From: an uncultured Clostridia bacterium
GTDB taxonomy: Bacteria > Bacillota > Clostridia > Oscillospirales > Ruminococcaceae
NCBI GenBank assembly: GCA_945910815.1
Contig: CAMDZD010000019.1
Coordinates: 1 to 39,956, forward strand
DNA: 39,956 nucleotides
Direction: 5' to 3'
Position numbers and translations under genes: made by a program. Below, one piece after another: positions 16,847 to 23,360 of this stretch. Position 1 is the first letter of the stretch. Each line of letters starts with the position of its first letter. Under the pieces are notes generated by a model. It worked only from the letters and a program-made list of their open reading frames with translations, did no database searches and had not been told where the DNA came from.

Positions 16847-17788
16847 TTATCGTCCGTATCTGAATGCACAATCACCGTCAAGGTTTTTTGTAAGAAATGC
16901 TCTTGCCGTTGCAAATTCCTCGCCAACCAATCCTAATCGTATAAGCCATGTTCTCATTGCGAATTTTGGATTTTCGGTCTGCTGAGGCTTGGGGCTTGCT
17001 GTTTTAAGGTCTTTCGCCATCTGACTTAATGCAAGGCAAAGCTGAATGTAGCTTTTAAGCTGTCCTGCGTGAAGTCCGTTTTTCTTTTCCGCCGTAGGCT
17101 TGTCGAACTGGAAAAGTCTGAATTCAATCGTTCCTTTTGTAAAGGTTGCGTGAAGGTTAAGCATATGGTATCTGCTGTCATTGTAATGGTGGTCTCTGCC
17201 GTAGTTCGCACCATTTGAAGTGTACCAGATATCCGCAAGCTGTGACATTGTTATTGGTTTCTTTTGGTTAAGCTGTTCAATGAAATCCGGATTTACTGTT
17301 CTGCAGTAGCGGTTTATTCTGCCGTTGTCGATTTTCAAAGCGTCTGCAATCAGTTTTTCGTGGCTTGCCATAATGTTTGCGAGGTTTCTTAAGCTCTGCG
17401 GAGTGTGTCCGCTTGCTCCGATGTGAATGTGAACCCCTGCACCGATTCCGGCGTGGCTGATTGCTCCGGCTTTTCTGAGAAGTCTTACAATTTCCTGTAA
17501 GGTTTCGATGTCGCTGTAATGAAGAATAGGTGTAACCAGTTCGCATTTTTCCGAATCAGAACCTGAAATTGAAACGTCTTTCTGGAATTTCCATTCTCTG
17601 CCCTGTGAATCCCAGGCTGACCATGTGCTGTATCCGTTTTGTCTTGCTGTATTTTTGTATCTGCCTGTTCCGAAGAAGTCTGCTGTGATTTTTGAAGCTC
17701 TTTCTCTTGTGATTCCGTTCATTTCGATTTCAACTCCGATTGTCTGGTTCTTGAAGTTTTCAATCTGATTTCTTGTCTTTTCGTTCAT
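16847..17788 (-). CDS. Amidoligase family protein (Amidoligase_2-like)
   Basis: A 313-residue protein of the glutamine-synthetase-fold amidoligase group. Visible landmarks: TIGVEIEMNGITRERASKI near the N-terminus, WKFQKDVSISGSDSEKCELV with the usual SxxxCELVTP region, the metal-binding-like GVHIHIGASGHTP, and KGTIEFRLFQF near residue 240. Family members are predicted to ligate amines and carboxylates using ATP. The start at 17788 has GGAGGAAATTACA upstream, closely resembling the leader of the downstream GGCT gene. Both are probably driven by the promoter at 17844-17872. Substrate unknown; cell-wall or peptide modification in the infected host are possibilities. Confidence 0.88.
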   Translation of the reverse strand: MNEKTRNQIENFKNQTIGVEIEMNGITRERASKITADFFGTGRYKNTARQNGYSTWSAWDSQGREWKFQKDVSISGSDSEKCELVTPILHYSDIETLQEIVRLLRKAGAISHAGIGAGVHIHIGASGHTPQSLRNLANIMASHEKLIADALKIDNGRINRYCRTVNPDFIEQLNQKKPITMSQLADIWYTSNGANYGRDHHYNDSRYHMLNLHATFTKGTIEFRLFQFDKPTAEKKNGLHAGQLKSYIQLCLALSQMAKDLKTASPKPQQTENPKFAMRTWLIRLGLVGEEFATARAFLTKNLDGDCAFRYGR

Positions 17789-17843
17789 TGTAATTTCCTC
17801 CGTTTTGCGTGGTTTTAAAAGGTTTTCCCTTTCGTTGTGTACC

Positions 17844-17872
17844 ATATTACCGCATAACGGAGGATATATCAA
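17844..17872 (-). promoter_or_regulatory. Promoter for the amidoligase-GGCT pair (twin of the one at 16077)
   Basis: On the minus strand: TTGATA (complement of 17867-17872), 17-bp spacer ending TTATGCGG, then TAATAT (complement of 17844-17849). The shared block TATGCGGTAATATG with the promoter at 16077-16105 suggests duplication or a common regulator. The remainder of 17789-17984 shows no gene. Confidence 0.7.
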
Positions 17873-17984
17873 CCCGCTAAATGTACAGAATATAATGCTG
17901 TATGTCCGCTGAATATCTGGTGTATTTACACACTTGATATACTTGAATTTCTATGGTAAAATACAGTAAAATCAAGGAGCGTTT

Positions 17985-19349
17985 TCAATTATTTTCGGGC
18001 TTTGCATAGTAGCTGATACCCGAAAGAACGAAAAAAGCACAGGGGAGGGCTATGCCGTTCCCCCACATTTTATAGGCGGAGCTGTCGGAATACGGATTTT
18101 TAAGCCATTTTTCTACTTGTTTACGGCTTTTAGGCTTTGTATTTTTTCCGATAGCTTTTCTGTGAATTTCAAAAATATTCAGCCACCAGTCAATTTCGGA
18201 TTCGGTCGGATTTTCTGTTTCAAGGTCATCACACCACCAAATCGGCATACCCTGAAGCAATGCACATTCCTGAGGAGTAAGCCGTCTTACGATATATTCA
18301 GTTTCGCTTACAAGCGGAGGGTCTTTGTAATCGGTTGCAACAAGTGTATTTGCTTTTTCCTTTTCGGCATTTGTAAAGAACGATGCCTTTGAGGAACTGT
18401 ATACAGGGTGAGCAATTCCACCTGTACCCGATGCAACAAGAGTAGGGGATTTTTCTTCTTCAATCTGAAAACTGAAACGTGCATTGTATCCCTGATTCAT
18501 TGCGGGTCTGCCGATACCATAAGCAACTGCGTGATTTTCGGTGCAGTTGAGAGTGTACATAGTATCGGATTCCTTGTATCCGTCCCCGTGATGAGAAGGA
18601 CGACTGCCGTTTCCCTCAACAACTACAAAAGGCTGATTGTTTCCGCCTGATGTTTCAATGCCGTCTGCAATACTTCGGGTAGTTTTTTGCCACGCTCTGA
18701 AGCTCTTCGCAGAATACCCTGACAAGCTTTCGGACTCAAATAATATTTTTGAGGCACATTCACCGTCAAAATCTGCGACAAGGTAGATACGTTTTCTTCT
18801 CTGGGGGACTCCCCAGTACTGAGCATCGAATGTTCTGTATGCGACAGAGTAACCGTCTCCCAGAATTTCCCCTGATTTTGTCCATTTCTCAGGTTCAGGG
18901 ACAGAAACTGCTGAATCTTTGATTTTACAGATTTCTTCGAGTACAATTCTGAAATCTTCTCCGCTGTTTGAGGAGAAAGCTCCTGTAACGTTTTCCCACA
19001 CTGCGAATCTCGGATATTTTCCATTTGTTGCAAACCTCATTTCTTTGATAATTCTGACTGCCTGAAAGAATAATCCCGAACGTTCGGCGTTTAATCCGGC
19101 TCTTTTTCCCGCAATGCTTAAATCAGTGCAGGGACTTCCGAAAGTAATGATATCAACAGGCTCAATTTCCGAACCGTTGATTTTGTTGATGTCACCAAGG
19201 TGCTTTACAAAAGGAAGTCGCTTTGAAGTTACTCTTATCGGGAAAGGTTCAATTTCAGATGCCCAGACAGGAACAATTCCTGACAGCAGTCCCGCCATAG
19301 GAAACGAACCCGAGCCGTCAAATAAGCTTCCGAGAGTCATTCTGCACAT
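17985..19349 (-). CDS. DNA (cytosine-5) methyltransferase
   Basis: A 454-residue C5 methyltransferase. Motif I is LGSLFDGSGSFPMAGLLSG (SAM binding), motif IV is ITFGSPCTDLS with nucleophile Cys74, motif VI is WENV with Glu119, and motif VIII-like QRRKRIYLVADF follows. The target recognition region spans about 200-330, and a C-terminal RRLTPQECALLQGMP matches motif IX/X. No restriction enzyme is adjacent, so it is an orphan that probably protects phage DNA. The start overlaps the ParB-methyltransferase gene by 13 bases; ATGs at 19349 and 19340 are both possible. Confidence 0.94.
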   Translation of the reverse strand: MCRMTLGSLFDGSGSFPMAGLLSGIVPVWASEIEPFPIRVTSKRLPFVKHLGDINKINGSEIEPVDIITFGSPCTDLSIAGKRAGLNAERSGLFFQAVRIIKEMRFATNGKYPRFAVWENVTGAFSSNSGEDFRIVLEEICKIKDSAVSVPEPEKWTKSGEILGDGYSVAYRTFDAQYWGVPQRRKRIYLVADFDGECASKILFESESLSGYSAKSFRAWQKTTRSIADGIETSGGNNQPFVVVEGNGSRPSHHGDGYKESDTMYTLNCTENHAVAYGIGRPAMNQGYNARFSFQIEEEKSPTLVASGTGGIAHPVYSSSKASFFTNAEKEKANTLVATDYKDPPLVSETEYIVRRLTPQECALLQGMPIWWCDDLETENPTESEIDWWLNIFEIHRKAIGKNTKPKSRKQVEKWLKNPYSDSSAYKMWGNGIALPCAFFVLSGISYYAKPENN

Positions 19350-20596
19350 AACTCTGTATACGGTAACTTCTGACCGTTGCGGATAACGTAAATATCACCT
19401 GAATTGCCGTCTTTAAGAGCAATATAGCGTTTTACTGCAACATCAACGAATTTCGGTTCAAGCTCAATTCCGTAACAGATACGGTTAAGCTGTTCGCAGG
19501 CAATAAGAGTAGAAGCACTTCCGAGAAATCCGTCAAGAACAGTTCCGTTTGTCTGTGTGCATTGTGAAATCAGATAGGCAATAAGAGGAACGGGCTTACT
19601 TGACGGATGTCCGCAACCGTCCTCTTTTGAATTTCTGATACGGTCAAATTCAAATACAGTTTTCTGTTTCTGGTCACCGTACCATATATGCTTGCCGTCT
19701 TTTCTCCAGCCCCATATAATCGGCTCGTGAATGTATTTCCAGTCGGTTCGTGTGAGAACAAGACGGTCTTTTTTCCATACAAGACCTGCACCGACTTTAA
19801 AGCCGGCATCTTCATAGGCATCGTGGAATACACGGGCTTTTGAAGTAGCATAAAATACATAAATGCTTGCATCTTTTGACATTGAATCCCTGAAACGTTC
19901 AAAAGCTGATTTCAGAAACTCATAGCCTTTTTTGTCGTCAAGGTCATCGTTTCTGATTTTTCCCGATGTACTTTCAAGATTAACTAAATAAGGCGGGTCG
20001 GTGCATACGAGATTTACTTTTTTATCGCCGAGAAGTACGGTATACGTTTCCGGCAGAGTAGAATCACCGCAGATAACTGTATGCTTTCCGATATGCCATA
20101 TATCTCCCGATTCCGAAAAACAAGGCTTTTCAAGTTCGGAATCAACATCGAAATCATCTTCTTTGACTTCATCGCTGTCAACATCAAATAAATCGGCAAT
20201 TTCGGATTCATCAAAACCTGTCAGATTAAGGTCAAATCCGAGATTATGCAGTTCTTCCATTTCGATTGCGAGAAGTTCTTCGTCCCATTCAGAATCAAGT
20301 GCCATACGGTTATCAGCAAGAATGTATGCTTTTTTCTGTGCTTCCGTAAGATGTTCAGCCATAACACAGGGGACTTTTTCAAAATGCTCCTCTTTTGCCG
20401 ATATGAGTCTTCCGTGACCTGCAATTACATTGAAATCCTTATCGATTATAATCGGATTTATAAATCCGAACTCCCTTAGAGAAGAACGCAGTTTCAGAAT
20501 CTGCTCTTTACTGTGAGTGCGTGCGTTGTTTGCATAAGGTATGAGCTTGTCAGTATCGACAAGCTGAAATTTTGTTGTTGTTTTCATTTTTGACAT
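19337..20596 (-). CDS. ParB-like domain fused to DNA N4/N6-amino methyltransferase
   Basis: A 419-residue fusion. Residues ~10-100 are a ParB/Srx-like domain (LIPYANNARTHSKEQI, then VIAGHGRL at ~57-64). Residues ~165-410 are a beta-type amino-methyltransferase with CTDPPY (Asp200 to Tyr203) as catalytic motif IV and LDGFLGSASTLIACE as SAM-binding motif I late in the chain. Such fusions are common in phages next to terminase genes and methylate adenine or cytosine amino groups. Two starts are possible: AGGAG is too close to the ATG at 20596 and well spaced for the ATG at 20587. It overlaps the C5 methyltransferase gene, so the two modify DNA as a pair. Confidence 0.94.
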   Translation of the reverse strand: MSKMKTTTKFQLVDTDKLIPYANNARTHSKEQILKLRSSLREFGFINPIIIDKDFNVIAGHGRLISAKEEHFEKVPCVMAEHLTEAQKKAYILADNRMALDSEWDEELLAIEMEELHNLGFDLNLTGFDESEIADLFDVDSDEVKEDDFDVDSELEKPCFSESGDIWHIGKHTVICGDSTLPETYTVLLGDKKVNLVCTDPPYLVNLESTSGKIRNDDLDDKKGYEFLKSAFERFRDSMSKDASIYVFYATSKARVFHDAYEDAGFKVGAGLVWKKDRLVLTRTDWKYIHEPIIWGWRKDGKHIWYGDQKQKTVFEFDRIRNSKEDGCGHPSSKPVPLIAYLISQCTQTNGTVLDGFLGSASTLIACEQLNRICYGIELEPKFVDVAVKRYIALKDGNSGDIYVIRNGQKLPYTELCAE

Positions 20597-20610
20597 TTCT
20601 CCTGTTTTGA

Positions 20611-20715
20611 TTAATCAGTGATTATTTCAGCAGTTTCGATTTCAGCAGTTTCAATTTCATCGTCATACGGCTGTAAATCGGCTGTTTCAAGTTCAACGTC
20701 AAAGATGTCGTCCAC
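20611..20715 (-). CDS. Possible small acidic protein (34 aa)
   Basis: A short frame starting with GTG two bases after the TerS stop, with AAAGG in the last TerS codons as a plausible ribosome site. It reads VDDIFDVELETADLQPYDDE, followed by a doubled IETAE unit encoded by a 15-bp direct repeat, and ends ITD. The peptide is strongly acidic. It fills the gap between TerS and the ParB-methyltransferase exactly, which favours it being real, but no homologue is known to me. Confidence 0.45.
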   Translation of the reverse strand: MDDIFDVELETADLQPYDDEIETAEIETAEIITD

Positions 20716-20717
20716 GG

Positions 20718-21248
20718 CTAACCGCCTTTCCTGATATTAAGGAGAAGCTCCATTGTATCATCGTTCGGCGTGTGCGAATAGTCGCCTGTGGAATTTTCTT
20801 TGACAATCTGAAAAATCTGATACCATACCTGTTGTGCCTGTTTCATATAAGTCTGCGAAACACTTATATAAGGCGATGCGATAGCGTTTCCGGTAGTCGG
20901 GTGCTTTGCAAGGAATCCCGTTGCAGAAATAAGTTCCTCTGCTTGAATCCATCGGGCTACATTCATCGCATACTGTTCAACCAACTGCGAATATACTGCC
21001 TTTTCGCAACCCTGTTCCTTAAGCCAGCTGTATGTTTTCATATAGATTTCTTCGGCTATAAGGTCTTTTCCCTTAGCCTGAGGAGTTTTGAGATATTCTC
21101 TTACAGGCGGAACGTCTTCGCCCTGCAAATCTGTCGTATTATTGAGAATTTTAGCGGATTTCCCCTCGCTGATTTTATCGTTGAGGGATTTTGACTTGCG
21201 TCCCGCCCCGATTCTCGCACCGCCCCTGTTTGTACCGTCCTTAGCCAT
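20718..21248 (-). CDS. Terminase small subunit (P27-like family)
   Basis: A 176-residue protein with the P27-type TerS layout: a basic Gly/Arg-rich start (NRGGARIGAGRKSKSL), VREYLKTPQAKGKDLIAEEI, then the helical oligomerisation region KAVYSQLVEQYAMNVARWIQ and a terminal GFLAKHPTTGNAIASP segment. It recognises the packaging site and loads TerL. It follows the HNH gene, as in HK97-like cos phages, but TerL is about 5 kb further downstream. The start follows AAAGAGGTG. Confidence 0.92.
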   Translation of the reverse strand: MAKDGTNRGGARIGAGRKSKSLNDKISEGKSAKILNNTTDLQGEDVPPVREYLKTPQAKGKDLIAEEIYMKTYSWLKEQGCEKAVYSQLVEQYAMNVARWIQAEELISATGFLAKHPTTGNAIASPYISVSQTYMKQAQQVWYQIFQIVKENSTGDYSHTPNDDTMELLLNIRKGG

Positions 21249-21378
21249 TTTATCACCTCTTTTTTTGTAATATATAAGGGGTCAATACCCCGTTTGAAAA
21301 ACGGTTTTTGTTTATGAGAGGGTTCGGCGGTCTTTGGAACGTTTCGTTTTCAGAGATTTTTATACCCCCGCCCCCGTA
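21249..21378 (-). other. Candidate cos/packaging region between HNH and TerS genes
   Basis: A non-coding gap with features unlike its surroundings: a 12-base GC block CCCCCGCCCCCG (21365-21376) in otherwise AT-rich DNA, and two overlapping, mutually exclusive stems, GGGGT-CAAT-ACCCC (21278-21291) and CCGTTT-GAA-AAACGG followed by TTTTT (21290-21309). HNH proteins next to terminase genes act in cos cleavage (known for HK97-like phages), and cos commonly lies beside TerS. The assignment is inferred from position and composition. Confidence 0.45.
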
Positions 21379-21729
21379 TCAATAGCTGTAAACCGGATTG
21401 CTGTCCTCGTTCCGTGTTTTTTTATCGTGGCACGGCTTACAAAGAGCTTGCCAGTTACTTTCACTCCACATCAGTGCATAGTTATTTCTGTGCGGAATAA
21501 TATGGTCAACTACTGTTGCGGTTACAAATTTTCCGTTCTTCATACACTTAACGCATAACGGGTGCTTACGGAGATACGCTTTACTGACTCTCTGCCACTT
21601 ACTCCCGTATCCTCGCTTGCTTGCTGACGGTCTTTCAGGATATAAAGCTTTATGTTTCTCGCAGTATCTGCCGTCAGTAAGGTTCGGGCAGTCCGGATAA
21701 CCGCAAGGGTGTTTTGCTTTAAAAGGCAT
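21379..21729 (-). CDS. HNH endonuclease (packaging-associated)
   Basis: A 116-residue HNH nuclease. Two Cys pairs (CGYPDCPN and CEKH; CVKCMKNG and CKPCHDKKTR) form zinc sites, and the catalytic motif is VVDHIIPHRNN, then WQALCKPCHDKKT. Located directly upstream of TerS, the conserved position of HNH proteins that work with terminase to cut cos DNA. It is the first gene after the candidate late promoter, so it probably leads the late operon. Confidence 0.93.
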   Translation of the reverse strand: MPFKAKHPCGYPDCPNLTDGRYCEKHKALYPERPSASKRGYGSKWQRVSKAYLRKHPLCVKCMKNGKFVTATVVDHIIPHRNNYALMWSESNWQALCKPCHDKKTRNEDSNPVYSY

Positions 21730-21750
21730 TTATATCATTCCTTCCATAGC

Positions 21751-21786
21751 AAAAGGACTGCTACATATAAACGCAACAGTCCTTTT
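21751..21786 (-). terminator. Hairpin between late promoter and first late gene
   Basis: A perfect 10-bp inverted repeat AAAAGGACTG / CAGTCCTTTT with a 16-base loop. The stem ends supply A and T runs on both strands, as in bidirectional terminators. It lies between the proposed late promoter and the HNH gene, so late transcripts must pass it; it could stop early read-through or act as an attenuator. Confidence 0.6.
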
Positions 21787-21816
21787 ATTCTCATTCATTC
21801 GCATTAAGCTACTATA

Positions 21817-21870
21817 ATCATATCATACTTTTATAGTGTCTTTCAATGTCTTTTAGTGTCTTTTAGTGTC
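21817..21870 (-). promoter_or_regulatory. Candidate activator-dependent late promoter with four 10-bp direct repeats
   Basis: Positions 21831-21870 are four tandem 10-bp units (plus strand TTATAGTGTC, TTTCAATGTC, TTTTAGTGTC, TTTTAGTGTC). On the minus strand they lie immediately upstream of a -10-like TATGAT (complement of 21822-21827 or 21817-21822), where a -35 box would normally be. Helical-turn-spaced repeats in place of a -35 are a typical activator layout. The repeats overlap the last codons of the DUF1492 regulator gene, a plausible activator. Confidence 0.62.
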
Positions 21871-22282
21871 TTTTTTCTTCCGGAACAGAAATTTTCTGCA
21901 AAGCTCTGCCGTGAATCTTGTGCGTGTATCGTAAATCATATCCGAGTTTAACCGCTATCTGTTCCCATGTCATCTGGCTTAAGTATCTCATTTCGAGCAG
22001 AGTCCTGAACTTTACGTTTTTTACTTCGCCGATTACGTCCTTAATTTCTTTTTTGAGAGTTACAAATCTGTCTATATCCTCATCGATTTCGTTTTCCAAA
22101 TCGGCAATGCTTGTCAGAATCTTTTCAAGTCTGTGATTGTCGGGCGTTGTCGTATGCGGTGTATCACTGTATGTTGCTGTAACTTTAGTTGCAAGACTCC
22201 TGAGCGATTCGGCTTCCATAAACTTGCTGTCAATCATTTGGTCAAGATATCTTGCCTGTTCCAGATACTCTTTTGCTGTCAT
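21863..22282 (-). CDS. DUF1492-like sigma-70 region 4-type late regulator
   Basis: A 139-residue protein with an N-terminal helical part (MTAKEYLEQARYLDQMIDSK, coiled-coil-like to about residue 85) and a C-terminal helix-turn-helix LEMRYLSQMTWEQIAVKLGY resembling sigma-70 region 4. DUF1492/ArpU/RinA-type proteins at the end of phage early operons are known or suspected late-gene activators. It is the last early gene; its 3' end overlaps the direct repeats of the proposed late promoter. Activator role inferred from family and location. Confidence 0.85.
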   Translation of the reverse strand: MTAKEYLEQARYLDQMIDSKFMEAESLRSLATKVTATYSDTPHTTTPDNHRLEKILTSIADLENEIDEDIDRFVTLKKEIKDVIGEVKNVKFRTLLEMRYLSQMTWEQIAVKLGYDLRYTHKIHGRALQKISVPEEKRH

Positions 22283-22304
22283 CGATTTCCTCCTCTAAGA
22301 AGTA

Positions 22305-22796
22305 TTATTTTTTGAAGTCCTCATTATCTTTACGCAAACGCTCAGTGATAGCTTTCTTCTTTTCGTAAAATTCTTTGAGTTTTTCCGATAATATATCATC
22401 ATCTTTCAGAAGTTCCGGATTGTCGTAAATGTTGCCAACGATTTCAAATTCTTCGCCATAAAATACAGTAAAATCTGAATCATATTCACCCAAATACGTA
22501 TATTCACTCATCAGTACAAACATACAGCAATCAGTATTCCATTTTACAGCATAACGCATTACTTCCTGTTTTTTGCTGTTAAAACGTCTGACAATATCAC
22601 CTTCAAAAATTTTTTTACCTTTTTTGTCAAGCAAGCCTGTGAACTGTCCGACTGTTTCGGAGCGAACACATATTCCATCGTCAAATCCGTAATTTGACAT
22701 TATATAACTATATGAGCTTAACGGATACTGGATTAAATTGCCCTCAATCCATTCGCCGTTATCAACTCTTTTTCCTCTGAATAAAATTTCCCTCAT
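22305..22796 (-). CDS. YopX family protein
   Basis: A 163-residue protein with the YopX signature: REILFRGKRVDNGEWIEGNL at the N-terminus, VGQFTGLLDKKGKKIFEGDI around residue 50-70 and EIVGNIYDNPELL near the end, followed by a charged helical tail. YopX proteins occur in many phages; function is unknown. The ATG overlaps the previous stop (ATGA), so it is translationally coupled to the zinc-ribbon gene. Confidence 0.95.
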   Translation of the reverse strand: MREILFRGKRVDNGEWIEGNLIQYPLSSYSYIMSNYGFDDGICVRSETVGQFTGLLDKKGKKIFEGDIVRRFNSKKQEVMRYAVKWNTDCCMFVLMSEYTYLGEYDSDFTVFYGEEFEIVGNIYDNPELLKDDDILSEKLKEFYEKKKAITERLRKDNEDFKK

Positions 22797-22999
22797 AATT
22801 TTTTCCCTTTCGTCTCATCTGCTTCACTTCCACAACACGGGCATTTTGAATAGTATCTGTAATCAAAATACCAATCTTTTCCCCAATATTCGCCTTTATC
22901 CGCTTTAAATACACAACCGCATATTCTACACTTAAACTGTTTTGTTTGCTTCCTCTTCTTTTCTGCAAGCTCTTTGTCACCGGCTTTAACAATAAACAT
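22793..22999 (-). CDS. Small zinc-ribbon phage protein
   Basis: A 68-residue protein with CRICGCVF and CPCCGSEAD pairs forming a probable zinc ribbon around a Tyr/Trp-rich loop (KGEYWGKDWYFDYRYYSK). Function unknown; may bind nucleic acid or protein. Strong ribosome site AGGAGG before the ATG, which overlaps the previous stop by one base. Confidence 0.82.
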   Translation of the reverse strand: MFIVKAGDKELAEKKRKQTKQFKCRICGCVFKADKGEYWGKDWYFDYRYYSKCPCCGSEADETKGKKL

Positions 23000-23193
23000 T
23001 ATGTTTCCTCCTGTGTAATTCGTTCATTTTTGTGTAATTTGTTTTCTCTGTACAACAGTTTTGCTTTTTTGGAGCAGAATTCACATCTGACGAAGCCTGC
23101 AAGAGTTCTTTCATCTTGCGTTCCGCAGTGTTGACATCTTTTCAAAGTTTTCATTTTTTGTTGGTATCGCTTTTTGTATTCGGCAGTAGTCAA
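22999..23193 (-). CDS. Small zinc-finger-like phage protein
   Basis: A 64-residue basic protein with CQHCGTQDERT and CEFCSKKAK motifs, a probable single zinc knuckle flanked by Lys/Arg-rich helices. It appears to start at TTG (23193) after GGGAAGTG; the first internal ATG lacks a ribosome site. It is the first gene after the candidate origin. No function assignable. Confidence 0.7.
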   Translation of the reverse strand: MTTAEYKKRYQQKMKTLKRCQHCGTQDERTLAGFVRCEFCSKKAKLLYRENKLHKNERITQEET

Positions 23194-23219
23194 AATTTTT
23201 CACTTCCCTTTTTGTTGTC

Positions 23220-23353
23220 GGGTGAAGGGTGGTGAATAGGGTGCATAGTATTTCCGAGAGCTTTATATATTTTTATATATGGTATACAGACCTAAAAAAT
23301 TTTCACACGATAATATAGGAAAAACCCTTCACCCTATTCACCACCCTTCACCC
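23220..23353. other. Candidate replication origin: 24-bp perfect inverted repeat around AT-rich core
   Basis: Two perfect 24-bp inverted arms (23220-23243 and 23330-23353) flank an 86-bp AT-rich core. Each arm contains two GGTGAA units plus GGGTG (or complements), so it is iteron-like. The core contains a smaller palindrome TATATA-TTTT-TATATA near 23264-23279, a likely unwinding element. It lies directly behind the primase-helicase stop codon. Iterons plus an AT-rich core beside a D5/P4-type primase is the usual arrangement of a phage origin; the origin assignment is inferred. Confidence 0.65.
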
Positions 23354-23360
23354 TGAAAAT

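Noticed and set aside
18623..19033. 136-residue frame inside the C5 methyltransferase
   Set aside because: Same strand, different frame, within conserved methyltransferase motifs; no ribosome site or recognisable sequence.
22762..22992. 76-residue minus-strand frame overlapping the zinc-ribbon gene
   Set aside because: It overlaps the 22793-22999 gene in another frame; that gene has the Cys pairs, AGGAGG site and coupled start, this one has none.
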